DNA of 11,356 bases from Bacillota bacterium (GTDB taxonomy: Bacteria; Bacillota; Clostridia; Lachnospirales; Lachnospiraceae). The stretch covers positions 1 through 11,356 of the forward strand of contig JAEYRR010000337.1 of the NCBI GenBank assembly GCA_023435505.1, written 5' to 3'. This document shows positions 1-6,130 of the stretch, piece after piece; the stretch's first letter is position 1; the number at the start of each line of letters is the position of its first letter. The position numbers and the translations under genes were made by a program. The notes under the pieces were generated by a model, which was not told the origin of the DNA, made no database searches, and saw only the letters and a program-made list of their open reading frames with translations.

Positions 1-1
1 T

Positions 2-865
2 GTTGACATGACTAAGTTAAGTCTTAAAATAGCAGCGCAACTTGATAAGACAAATGAGAAATTGGTAAAAGCAGAAATCTCTTATAAATTAGATTCTAAT
101 GATTTTGAAAAGCTTACTACCATGATTGTTGATGATAAGACGGTTTACATAAACCTTAAGGAGCTTAAAGCAGCTGCTCCTGCTCTGATTACTACACTTA
201 ATTTAAGCCAATATGCAAGTGTAATAGATATGTTGCCAGATTCAGAGTATATTAAGCTTGACCCTGCAACTCTAGCTCAGATGGGTGGAGTTACAAGCTC
301 AACAGATTCCATGAGCTTTAATGCGGAAGATACTAAGAAATTAAGCAAGATGGTAACTGAGATTGCAAAAGTTATCGAAGAAGCAGTAAAGGATGTTGAA
401 CCTGCTGTTATAGTTGGTGAAGGTAATAAGGTTGTCATTAATCTTACAGATAAAAATGCAAAAGCGACGTTAGAAGCTTTGGCAAAGACCGATTATTCTA
501 AATGCTTTGACACTGTAATGGAACAGATGGAAGGCATTGAATCATTTAAGAGCATTGCAAGTGAATATAAGGGTAAGAAAGCTGATTTGCTTGCTGAGCT
601 TAAGACTTCTTTAGAAACATTAACTAAAGATGTTGAAGAGCAAAAAGATTTTACATTTAACTATTCTTTAGAGCTTACCGGAGATGAAGGCAAGAGAGTA
701 GCTGAACAGAAATTTACGATGAATGCTTCTAATGATGAAGGTTATTTAAAGGTTAGTCTTGAATGTAATGCAGATGAAGGCAAGCAGGAGACAATTGAAG
801 TTCCAACTGACGCTACGGATTTTATGGAATTAATGAGTTCTTTAATGGGTGGAATGACCAACTAA
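2..865 (+). CDS. Unrecognised, probably exported protein; 5' end lies outside the window
   Basis: The reading frame is open to the left edge of the window, with codons for Val-Asp before the first visible Met at base 8, and no ribosome binding site can be placed there. The Met at 8 is therefore probably internal and the entry is 5'-partial. About 287 residues are visible, acidic and lysine-rich, with alternating stretches that read as beta strands (for example EISYKL, TVYINL, YIKL near residues 25-85) and amphipathic helices near residues 105-130 and 190-215. This layout resembles small extracellular lipoproteins of Clostridia, but a signal peptide or lipobox would sit upstream of the window and cannot be checked. 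The C-terminus is Met/Gly-rich (LMSSLMGGMTN). No catalytic motif is recognised. A strong terminator follows 26 bases downstream, so it ends its transcription unit. The coding region is real on length and pattern; function unknown. Confidence 0.75.
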   Translation, partial: VDMTKLSLKIAAQLDKTNEKLVKAEISYKLDSNDFEKLTTMIVDDKTVYINLKELKAAAPALITTLNLSQYASVIDMLPDSEYIKLDPATLAQMGGVTSSTDSMSFNAEDTKKLSKMVTEIAKVIEEAVKDVEPAVIVGEGNKVVINLTDKNAKATLEALAKTDYSKCFDTVMEQMEGIESFKSIASEYKGKKADLLAELKTSLETLTKDVEEQKDFTFNYSLELTGDEGKRVAEQKFTMNASNDEGYLKVSLECNADEGKQETIEVPTDATDFMELMSSLMGGMTN

Positions 866-890
866 TCATGTAGTATAAATTATGACTTAG

Positions 891-921
891 ACTGCAAGGG
901 TGCACACCCTTGCAGTTTTTT
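891..921 (+). terminator. Rho-independent terminator of the first gene
   Basis: Bases 891-902 (ACTGCAAGGGTG) are perfectly complementary to 905-916; in practice this is an 11-bp stem with a GCAC loop. A run of six T follows at 916-921. It lies 26 bases after the stop codon of the first gene and before the promoter of the next. Confidence 0.93.
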
Positions 922-958
922 GTATTTGCAACAACCAAAGACGAATAAGCAACTTGTA

Positions 959-987
959 TTGAGTTTCTATAGAATTTATGTTAAAAT
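959..987 (+). promoter_or_regulatory. Sigma-A type promoter for the YgjP-like gene
   Basis: TTGAGT (959-964) and TAAAAT (982-987) are separated by exactly 17 bases. TGT directly before the -10 box makes it an extended -10. The predicted transcript start is near 994, leaving a leader of only about 16 bases, just enough for the ribosome binding site at 999-1005. Confidence 0.6.
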
Positions 988-998
988 AGGAGCCAAAA

Positions 999-1005
999 GA
1001 AGGAG
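999..1005 (+). promoter_or_regulatory. Ribosome binding site that sets the start at 1010
   Basis: GAAGGAG ends 4 bases before the ATG at 1010. The upstream in-frame ATG at 920 overlaps the T-tract of the preceding terminator and lies before the predicted promoter, so it cannot be the start. Confidence 0.75.
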
Positions 1006-1009
1006 TCTT

Positions 1010-1705
1010 ATGGAAATTCAAATAGGGAATGACATCATAACATATAAGATAATTGAGTCAAAGCGAAAATCTGTTGCCATTGAAATAACAAGAGATGGTG
1101 AGGTGCTTGTTCGGGTGCCAAAGGGGATTCGGGAACAGGATCTTAATAAGCTTATGAAAAGCCGGCAGAGATGGATATATGTAAGGGTAATGGCAGCTCG
1201 GGAAAGAAAACCAATTAGTAGGTCTTATAAGACCGGAAGAAAGCTTTTGTTTTTAGGGCAGGAGATAGAGCTTCAGGTAGAGCCCCATCCTAATAAAGAG
1301 TTTGTACTTCTTAAGGAGGATAAACTATATGTTTGTATTTTAGATGGACATGAGGATTTGGTGCCTAAGATGCTAGAGGAATGGTATCGTAGACAGGCTA
1401 GGAAAGTACTAACAGAGTTAACAGAATATTATGCGAGACGGATGTGTCTAATTGTGAATCAGATTAGTATAAAGGATCAGAGGACAAGGTGGGGCAGTTG
1501 TTCTGCTAAACACAATCTGAATTATAATTATAGACTGGTCATGGCACCAAAGTCTGTTATAGAATATGTGGTGATACATGAACTGTGTCATATGATTCAC
1601 ATGAACCATTCCAAGGAATTTTGGCATGAGGTGGAGAAGATACAACCAGAGTACAAACAGTACAGAAAGTGGCTGAAGGATCATCAATATGATTTGCAAC
1701 TGTAA
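1010..1705 (+). CDS. YgjP-like zinc metallopeptidase (DUF45 / M48-like)
   Basis: This is a 231-residue protein of the YgjP-like family (Pfam PF01863), the usual length for the family. The zinc site is visible as HELCH (His190, Glu191, His194), with His200 in the following MNHSKEFW as the likely third ligand. The family's other hallmark, RWGSCS followed by a basic, Asn/Tyr-rich stretch, is at about residues 160-175. The N-terminal half carries the Arg/Lys-rich, beta-strand region typical of the family (SKRKSVAIEI near residues 17-26). There is no signal peptide, so the protein is cytoplasmic. A proteolytic role is inferred from the fold and motif; family members are poorly characterised and the E. 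coli homologue sits beside restriction-like genes only in some relatives. It has its own promoter and is not overlapped by neighbours. Family assignment is confident, physiological role is not known. Confidence 0.88.
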   Translation: MEIQIGNDIITYKIIESKRKSVAIEITRDGEVLVRVPKGIREQDLNKLMKSRQRWIYVRVMAARERKPISRSYKTGRKLLFLGQEIELQVEPHPNKEFVLLKEDKLYVCILDGHEDLVPKMLEEWYRRQARKVLTELTEYYARRMCLIVNQISIKDQRTRWGSCSAKHNLNYNYRLVMAPKSVIEYVVIHELCHMIHMNHSKEFWHEVEKIQPEYKQYRKWLKDHQYDLQL

Positions 1706-1745
1706 CAGCGGCCCAGGATAGGGCAGATAATTTATATATAATTAG

Positions 1746-1775
1746 TTCTTTATTATGGGCTGTCTGTGGTATAAT
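1746..1775 (+). promoter_or_regulatory. Probable extended -10 promoter for the DJ-1/PfpI gene
   Basis: A perfect TATAAT lies at 1770-1775 preceded by TGG, giving an extended -10. The -35 region is weak (TTCTTT, 1746-1751, 18 bases away). The predicted start near 1782 leaves about 80 bases of leader before the ATG at 1862. That leader contains only a small alternating GAAGTAG/CTTCTAC hairpin. Confidence 0.55.
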
Positions 1776-1851
1776 AGTAGTAATAGTAATGCAAAGGTAA
1801 GAAAAGAAGTAGTGCTTCTACATAGTATGAGAGTGTCATATGAAGAAAGAT

Positions 1852-1856
1852 GGAGG
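1852..1856 (+). promoter_or_regulatory. Ribosome binding site that sets the start at 1862
   Basis: GGAGG ends 5 bases before the ATG at 1862. It overlaps the in-frame ATG at 1850, which has no spaced Shine-Dalgarno of its own, so the upstream codon is unlikely to be used. Confidence 0.78.
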
Positions 1857-1861
1857 AAGAG

Positions 1862-2416
1862 ATGTCAAAGGTTTATGTTTTTGTAGCAGATGGTTTTGAA
1901 GAGGTGGAAGGACTGGCCGTTGTGGATTTGTTAAGACGGGCAGATATTGAGACTATAATGGTTTCAGTTTCCGATACTACAGAAATTCTGGGGGGTCATG
2001 GTATTGTTGTCAGCGCAGACAAAGTTTTTGAAGAAGTAGGCTTTGAGGATGTGGACATGCTAGTTTTACCAGGTGGAACTACCGGTGTAAGGAATCTTCG
2101 TAAGCACGAGGGATTATGTGCGGTGTTACAGGAATTTAATGACGAAGGTAAGATGATAGCGGCTATTTGTGCAGCGCCAACCTTGCTGGAGGAACTGGGT
2201 ATTCTGGAAGGAAAGAACGCTACCTGCTACTATGGTCTAAAGGAAGAACTGGTAAGTTGTAATTATATAGATGCCAATGTGGTAAAGGATGAGAATATTA
2301 TTACCAGTCAGGGATTTGGAACAGCGATCGATCTGGGGCTAGCCCTTGTGGAATATTTTAATGGAACAGAAGCAGCCAAAGAGATGCAGCATTCTGTAAT
2401 GTACAAGAGAAATTAA
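1862..2416 (+). CDS. DJ-1/PfpI (ThiJ/YajL-like) family protein
   Basis: This is a 184-residue protein covering the whole DJ-1 single-domain fold. The conserved acidic residue is Glu16 in the N-terminal GFEEVEG, and the nucleophile elbow is AAICAAP with Cys103; these match Glu18 and Cys106 of human DJ-1. The PGGTTGVRNL loop (about 70-79) and the C-terminal TSQGFGTAIDLGLALVEYF helix (about 148-166) are also typical. The position equivalent to DJ-1 His126 is aromatic here (Tyr123), as in many bacterial relatives. Such proteins are often annotated as 4-methyl-5(beta-hydroxyethyl)-thiazole monophosphate biosynthesis protein, an old label not supported by the sequence. Family roles proposed include oxidative-stress sensing and protection against reactive carbonyls. 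It is cytoplasmic, transcribed alone, and ended by the hairpin at 2429. Confidence 0.92.
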   Translation: MSKVYVFVADGFEEVEGLAVVDLLRRADIETIMVSVSDTTEILGGHGIVVSADKVFEEVGFEDVDMLVLPGGTTGVRNLRKHEGLCAVLQEFNDEGKMIAAICAAPTLLEELGILEGKNATCYYGLKEELVSCNYIDANVVKDENIITSQGFGTAIDLGLALVEYFNGTEAAKEMQHSVMYKRN

Positions 2417-2428
2417 TCAATTAATAGG

Positions 2429-2468
2429 GACTCTCTTATAACTAGATTAGTTGTAAGAGAGTCTTTTT
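2429..2468 (+). terminator. Rho-independent terminator of the DJ-1/PfpI gene
   Basis: A 14-bp stem pairs 2429-2442 with 2450-2463, with one G-U pair and a 7-base loop, followed by TTTTT at 2464-2468. It lies between convergent genes. Read on the minus strand the hairpin is not followed by a T-tract, so it should be a poor terminator for the symporter gene coming the other way. Confidence 0.92.
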
Positions 2469-2490
2469 GTGTAAAAAGAATATGTAATGT

Positions 2491-3786
2491 TTATGGCTTC
2501 TTTATTAGGGATTGGAGTTTAAAAAGCCCATAGATACAAGGAAGAGCCATAAATACATTTATAAAGTCGGTCAGCTCCCAAACAAGATCAAGAGACATAA
2601 CCGCACCTACATAAATCATTACGATATAGATTAGCTGATATAATTTTATGGCTCGTTTTCCCAGGAGGTAATCAGTTGCCTTTTCGCCAAAATAGAACCA
2701 GCCTAATAAAGTGGCGGAGGCAAAGGCAATCAAAGAGAGTCCGAGGATTGTAGAGCCAAAAGGTATCTGTGCAAAGGCAGCTGTTGTATATTCTCCTATG
2801 CCATAGGAGAATACTAAATCTGGAGATTTTAACATTACAATAACAATGATGATGCCAGTAACCGCACACATCACTACTGTATCCCAAAAGGTGGCAGTCA
2901 TGGAGATTAACGCCTGCCTAGCTGGCTTATCTGTTCTTGCGGTTGCGGCTGCAATACCGGCAGAGCCTAGGCCGGCTTCATTTGTAAATAGACCTCTGGC
3001 TATTCCATATCGACATGCATTCTGTAGCGTAGCTGCAATAAAACCTCCTGCTATAGAGGTGGGAACGAAAGCGGATTTAAAAATCAGAGCCAGAGAAGGT
3101 CCCAGGTAATTAAAATTAATAATGATTAAAAAAACACAGCCTAATATATAAAAAAAACCCATGGCAGGAACCAGAGTGGTGCATACTTTTCCAATGGATT
3201 TGATGCCGCCAATCAACACTAATCCTATGGGAATGGCTATAAAAAATCCTACGATGTAGGGTGAGAAATCCCAGAGAGTTTTGACAGTGGTACTTATAGC
3301 ATTGGATTGTGTGGTGCAACCAACACCAAAGGATGCAATGAGAGTGGCCAATGCATAAAACATTGCCAGCCATTTTTTATGAACCCCATGCTCCAGAAAA
3401 TACATAGGACCACCGAGAAAGGTTCCATCGCTGGTGCGTTTTCTGAAAATGAGACTAAGATAGCATTCAGCATAGGTAGTGGCCATACCTAGGATACCTG
3501 TTATCCAACACCAAAACAGGGCGCCAGGTCCTCCTAGAGCGATTGCAGTAGATACTCCAATAATATTACCAGTACCCAGGGTAGCGGCCAGTGTAGTAGC
3601 CAATGAACCAAAACTACTTAAATCACCATGACCATTAGTATCCGGTTTTGTGCTGTAGGATATCCCTTTAAAAACATCTTTTTGTATAAATTTTAAGCGC
3701 AATGTAAAGAATAGGTGTGTTCCTAGTAGAATCACAAGCATTGGAAAGTTCCATATGTATTCATTTATACGTTTTAGTATTTCCAT
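2491..3786 (-). CDS. Alanine/glycine:cation symporter, AGCS family
   Basis: This is a 431-residue integral membrane protein of the AGCS (SAF) family, which imports alanine or glycine with Na+ or H+. The start MEILKRINEYIWNFP with the first membrane segment immediately after it is the common family N-terminus. Conserved segments are TLAATLGTGNIIGVSTAI (about 65-82), PGALFWCWITGILGMATTYAE (about 87-107, with the conserved Glu) and the signature GLFTNEAGLGSA (about 265-276), followed by RQALISM and FWDTVVMCAVTGIII. I count roughly ten or eleven hydrophobic membrane segments. It is transcribed alone, opposite to both neighbours. Amino-acid specificity (Ala, Gly or a relative) and coupling ion cannot be told from the sequence. 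I see no glycine riboswitch in its leader, which some glycine transporters of this family have. Confidence 0.93.
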   Translation of the reverse strand: MEILKRINEYIWNFPMLVILLGTHLFFTLRLKFIQKDVFKGISYSTKPDTNGHGDLSSFGSLATTLAATLGTGNIIGVSTAIALGGPGALFWCWITGILGMATTYAECYLSLIFRKRTSDGTFLGGPMYFLEHGVHKKWLAMFYALATLIASFGVGCTTQSNAISTTVKTLWDFSPYIVGFFIAIPIGLVLIGGIKSIGKVCTTLVPAMGFFYILGCVFLIIINFNYLGPSLALIFKSAFVPTSIAGGFIAATLQNACRYGIARGLFTNEAGLGSAGIAAATARTDKPARQALISMTATFWDTVVMCAVTGIIIVIVMLKSPDLVFSYGIGEYTTAAFAQIPFGSTILGLSLIAFASATLLGWFYFGEKATDYLLGKRAIKLYQLIYIVMIYVGAVMSLDLVWELTDFINVFMALPCIYGLFKLQSLIKKP

Positions 3787-3792
3787 AAAAAA

Positions 3793-3797
3793 TCCTT
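3793..3797 (-). promoter_or_regulatory. Ribosome binding site that sets the symporter start at 3786
   Basis: On the minus strand AAGGA ends 6 bases before the ATG at 3786. The frame continues upstream to an ATG at 3864, which would add 26 residues. That extension lacks a clear binding site and includes the small hairpin at 3827-3842, so the shorter form is preferred. Confidence 0.72.
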
Positions 3798-3826
3798 GTC
3801 TTTTTAATTTAATATATGAAGATATA

Positions 3827-3842
3827 CCTACATTCATGTAGG
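3827..3842 (-). other. Small perfect hairpin in the symporter leader
   Basis: CCTACA and TGTAGG form a 6-bp perfect stem around a 4-base loop, about 40 bases upstream of the symporter start codon. No T-tract follows. It could be a leader hairpin in the mRNA or a short operator; it could also be chance, because 6-bp palindromes are common. Confidence 0.3.
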
Positions 3843-3918
3843 AATAATCTGTGGCATGCACCACTAATTACCATGGTGTTATCTAATAAAAAAGATACAT
3901 CTTACACACAATAGAATT

Positions 3919-3952
3919 AGACTTAATTGTAACATACAGTTAAGTTAAGTCT
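3919..3952. repeat. 8-bp inverted repeat in the divergent spacer
   Basis: AGACTTAA (3919-3926) is repeated in inverted form as TTAAGTCT (3945-3952), with 18 bases between. The half-site centres are 26 bases apart, about two and a half helical turns. It lies between the divergent symporter and SASP genes (spacer 3787-4007). A TTAAG direct repeat overlaps the right half. The placement would suit a regulator binding site, but the AT-rich sequence makes chance plausible. Confidence 0.4.
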
Positions 3953-3994
3953 TATGACTGGTCAATAGACAGTATCTATTTACGCGCAAATCAT

Positions 3995-4001
3995 GGAGGT
4001 G
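3995..4001 (+). promoter_or_regulatory. Ribosome binding site that sets the SASP start at 4008
   Basis: GGAGGTG ends 6 bases before the ATG at 4008. It overlaps the in-frame ATG at 3993, which has no Shine-Dalgarno. Starting at 4008 gives the normal SASP N-terminus. Confidence 0.85.
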
Positions 4002-4007
4002 TATACT

Positions 4008-4223
4008 ATGGCAAATAACAATACTGGATCTAACAGAGCAGAAGTTCCTCAAGCAAGAGAGGCTCTTGACAAATTCAAGATGGAAGTTGCATCTGAAATT
4101 GGTGTTCCATTAAAAGCTGGTTACAATGGTGACCTTACAAGTGCACAAAATGGTTCCGTTGGCGGAGAAATGGTAAGACAGATGATCAGAAATTATGAGC
4201 AAACAATGTCTGGTCAGCAATAA
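4008..4223 (+). CDS. Alpha/beta-type small acid-soluble spore protein (SASP)
   Basis: This is a 71-residue protein with the family layout: a short Asn-rich N-terminus, then the helix around ALDKFKMEVASEIGV, the GYNGDLTSAQNGSVGGEMVRQMI core, and a Gln-rich tail. The EIGV-like segment near residues 30-34 corresponds to the site where the GPR germination protease usually cuts after Glu (family knowledge). Such proteins coat and protect DNA in dormant spores from UV and are degraded at germination to supply amino acids. The gene stands alone, with its own terminator, as SASP genes usually do. In endospore formers they are transcribed in the forespore by sigma-G, but I could not find a convincing sigma-G -10/-35 pair in the 150 bases upstream. 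Its presence marks the organism as an endospore former. Confidence 0.95.
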   Translation: MANNNTGSNRAEVPQAREALDKFKMEVASEIGVPLKAGYNGDLTSAQNGSVGGEMVRQMIRNYEQTMSGQQ

Positions 4224-4271
4224 CCATAGGTCTATTGATTAAGTATGTAGAGAAATCTGCATAAGTAGAAA

Positions 4272-4306
4272 GGGCTGTCATGCTTTTGCATGGCAGCCTC
4301 TTTTTT
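4272..4306 (+). terminator. Rho-independent terminator of the SASP gene
   Basis: GGCTGTCATGC (4273-4283) pairs with 4288-4298 across a TTTT loop, an 11-bp stem with one G-U pair. TC and then six T (4301-4306) follow. It lies about 50 bases after the SASP stop codon. Confidence 0.93.
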
Positions 4307-4363
4307 CTGCCGGAGGTTGGTCGAAGGAATTCATACGAGGATGGGGGAAAGATAGAATTAATA

Positions 4364-4392
4364 TTCACAACAATTGGTTTTTATGGTACAAT
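4364..4392 (+). promoter_or_regulatory. Strong sigma-A type promoter for glmM
   Basis: TTCACA (4364-4369, one mismatch to TTGACA) and TACAAT (4387-4392) are 17 bases apart, and TGG before the -10 makes it extended. The predicted transcript start is near 4399, giving a leader of about 105 bases. This is the best-looking promoter in the window. Confidence 0.75.
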
Positions 4393-4493
4393 ATCGTGGA
4401 TGCAATTACGTAAAGCAAAAGAGAAAGATATCATTGCTAAGAAGTTAGCGTAAAATGAAATACATGATAGATGGAATATATAAAAATAAAGTT

Positions 4494-4498
4494 AGGAG
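4494..4498 (+). promoter_or_regulatory. Ribosome binding site favouring the glmM start at 4505
   Basis: AGGAG ends 3 bases before the ATG at 4502 and 6 bases before the adjacent in-frame ATG at 4505. The spacing favours 4505, and the resulting N-terminus MGKYFGTDG is the family norm. Confidence 0.65.
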
Positions 4499-4504
4499 AT
4501 TATG

Positions 4505-5851
4505 ATGGGTAAATACTTTGGCACTGATGGTTTCCGTGGGGAAGCAAATGTTAACTTAACAGTGGAGCATGCTTATAAGGTAGGACGGTTTCTTGGATAT
4601 TATTATGGACAGGAACATAAGGCTAAAATCGTAATAGGAAAGGATACCAGACGTTCCAGTTATATGTTTGAATATGCTTTGGTAGCTGGATTGACTGCCA
4701 GTGGAGCTGACGCCTATTTATTACATGTGACGACTACTCCAAGTGTATCTTTTGTAGTACGTACTGAGGATTTTGATTGTGGAATCATGATTTCTGCTAG
4801 CCATAATCCTTATTACGATAATGGAATTAAAATAATTAACGGTAAGGGCTTTAAGCTGGAAAGTGAAATTGAGGATTTAATTGAAAAATACCTTGATGGA
4901 GAATCCGAAGAGATACCATTTGCCAAGGGAGAAAACATAGGTAAGACAGTTGATTATGCTATGGGAAGAAACCGCTACATTGGTTATTTAATCAGTCTGG
5001 CTACCAGATCCTTCAAGGAACTTCGTATCGGGCTAGATTGTTCGAATGGTAGTGCTTCTACGATAGCAAAAGGTGTATTTGATGCTCTTGGAGCTAAAAC
5101 CTACGTAATCCATAATGAACCAAATGGACTTAATATTAATGATAACTGCGGCTCTACTCACATAACTGCTCTTCAGGAATTTGTTAAGGAAAAAGGATTG
5201 GATGTCGGGTTTGCTTACGATGGAGATGCTGATCGTTGTCTAGCTGTAGATGATAAGGGCAATATTGTAGACGGTGATCTGATTATGTATCTTTGCGGAA
5301 CCTATTTAAAAGAGCGCGGGGAGCTGAATAACAATACAGTAGTAACCACTGTTATGTCTAATCTTGGCTTATACAAAGCATTTGACAAAGCAGGCATTCG
5401 CTATGAAAAGACAGCAGTTGGAGATAAATATGTCTTTGAAAATATGATGCAAAATGGACATTCTCTTGGAGGAGAACAGTCAGGACATATTATTTTTAAG
5501 AAATATGCGACCACTGGGGATGGTATACTGACATCTTTAAAAATTACTGAAGTAATTCTTGAAAAGAAAGCGAAGATATCAGAACTTTTAAAAGAAATTA
5601 AGATTTATCCACAGCTTCTAAAAAATGTTCCTGTTGAGGATAAGGCAGCAGCCAGACAGGATGAGGATGTGCAGCAAGCAGTAGCGGAGGTAGAAAAGGC
5701 TCTGGGAGAAGACGGAAGAGTTCTTCTTCGCGAAAGCGGAACGGAAGCTTTAATCCGGGTAATGGTTGAAGCTAAGAGTGACGAGCTTTGTAAAGAGTAT
5801 GTAGATAGAATTGTTAAGGTATTAAAAGAAAAGGGGCATGCGACTGTATAA
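4505..5851 (+). CDS. glmM: Phosphoglucosamine mutase
   Basis: This is a 448-residue enzyme of the alpha-D-phosphohexomutase superfamily, close to the usual GlmM length (about 445). It converts glucosamine-6-phosphate to glucosamine-1-phosphate, feeding UDP-GlcNAc synthesis for peptidoglycan in the cytoplasm. The phosphoserine loop SASHNP has catalytic Ser99, the Mg2+ loop is DGDADR (239-244), the sugar-binding loop is GEQSGH (323-328), and the phosphate-binding loop is RESGTEALIRVM from residue 409. GEQSGH is the form typical of GlmM; phosphomannomutases and phosphoglucomutases usually have GE(M/E)SG. Small differences from the textbook enzyme are GTDGFRG for GTDGVRG at the N-terminus and RESGTEA for RPSGTEP. 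These leave some room for a relaxed hexose-phosphate specificity. It has its own promoter upstream, and no clear terminator follows it. Confidence 0.88.
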   Translation: MGKYFGTDGFRGEANVNLTVEHAYKVGRFLGYYYGQEHKAKIVIGKDTRRSSYMFEYALVAGLTASGADAYLLHVTTTPSVSFVVRTEDFDCGIMISASHNPYYDNGIKIINGKGFKLESEIEDLIEKYLDGESEEIPFAKGENIGKTVDYAMGRNRYIGYLISLATRSFKELRIGLDCSNGSASTIAKGVFDALGAKTYVIHNEPNGLNINDNCGSTHITALQEFVKEKGLDVGFAYDGDADRCLAVDDKGNIVDGDLIMYLCGTYLKERGELNNNTVVTTVMSNLGLYKAFDKAGIRYEKTAVGDKYVFENMMQNGHSLGGEQSGHIIFKKYATTGDGILTSLKITEVILEKKAKISELLKEIKIYPQLLKNVPVEDKAAARQDEDVQQAVAEVEKALGEDGRVLLRESGTEALIRVMVEAKSDELCKEYVDRIVKVLKEKGHATV

Positions 5852-5936
5852 ATTCTATTATTTTGTCAACCATTAAGTAAAATGAGTGGATAATTTTGGA
5901 ATAATTATCACTAAGCTTGATGAATCAAAATTTCTA

Positions 5937-5965
5937 TGGAATTTAAATATAGGCTATGATATAAT
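5937..5965 (+). promoter_or_regulatory. Probable promoter of the tig-clpP-clpX-lon unit
   Basis: TATAAT at 5960-5965 preceded by TGA forms a perfect extended -10. The -35 region 17 bases upstream (TGGAAT, 5937-5942) is poor. A start near 5972 would give an unusually long leader of about 160 bases to tig. Confidence 0.55.
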
Positions 5966-6015
5966 ACAATAATGTCAGACTTTTAGATGGCGTTATTTAA
6001 AGGTATTTTATGGTG

Positions 6016-6021
6016 TATAAT
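6016..6021 (+). promoter_or_regulatory. Second candidate -10 box upstream of tig
   Basis: A perfect TATAAT with a weak -35 (TTATTT, 5993-5998, 17 bases away). It may be a second start for the same unit, giving a leader of about 100 bases. The surrounding spacer is AT-rich, so a chance match is possible. Confidence 0.35.
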
Positions 6022-6048
6022 GCCGTTTTCGGTTTATTATAAGTAAAG

Positions 6049-6087
6049 TGACAATAGAGATGGCCGAATCTAATTTCTATTATGTCA
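6049..6087 (+). other. Bulged hairpin in the tig leader
   Basis: TGACA (6049-6053) pairs with TGTCA (6083-6087), and ATAGA (6054-6058) pairs with TCTAT (6076-6080). The result is 10 bp with a 2-base bulge (6081-6082) and a 17-base loop. It lies in the untranslated leader, about 43 bases before the tig start codon and upstream of the ribosome binding site. It is not followed by a T-tract, so it is not a terminator. Confidence 0.35.
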
Positions 6088-6130
6088 GTCTAATAAGAAA
6101 GATGTTCAAACATTAAGGAGGAAACAACAA

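Noticed and set aside
3..30. TTGACA (3-8) and TAAAAT (25-30) with 16-base spacing, a near-consensus promoter at the window edge
   Set aside because: The reading frame stays open through it to the window edge, and it overlaps the first visible Met. It is most likely coding sequence that happens to match; sequence upstream would settle it.
1448..1699. 83-codon ORF on the minus strand inside the YgjP-like gene
   Set aside because: Antisense shadow with no ribosome binding site and a composition driven by the real gene's codons. The same holds for the other minus-strand frames within tig, clpP, clpX and lon.
2846..3109. 87-codon plus-strand ORF opposite the symporter gene (also 3307-3492)
   Set aside because: Mirror frames of a conserved membrane protein; no ribosome binding site or recognisable domain.
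3787..3918. Possible glycine riboswitch in the leader of the AGCS symporter
   Set aside because: None of the conserved glycine-aptamer segments is visible on the minus strand, and the only hairpin is 6 bp.
3940..3992. Sigma-G promoter for the SASP, for example TTATG (3952) with CTATTTA (3976)
   Set aside because: The -10 matches the forespore consensus at too few positions and the 19-base spacing is long, so I do not list it as a feature.
4186..4368. 60-codon minus-strand ORF across the end of the SASP gene and its terminator
   Set aside because: It runs through the terminator stem in antisense, has no Shine-Dalgarno and no family resemblance.
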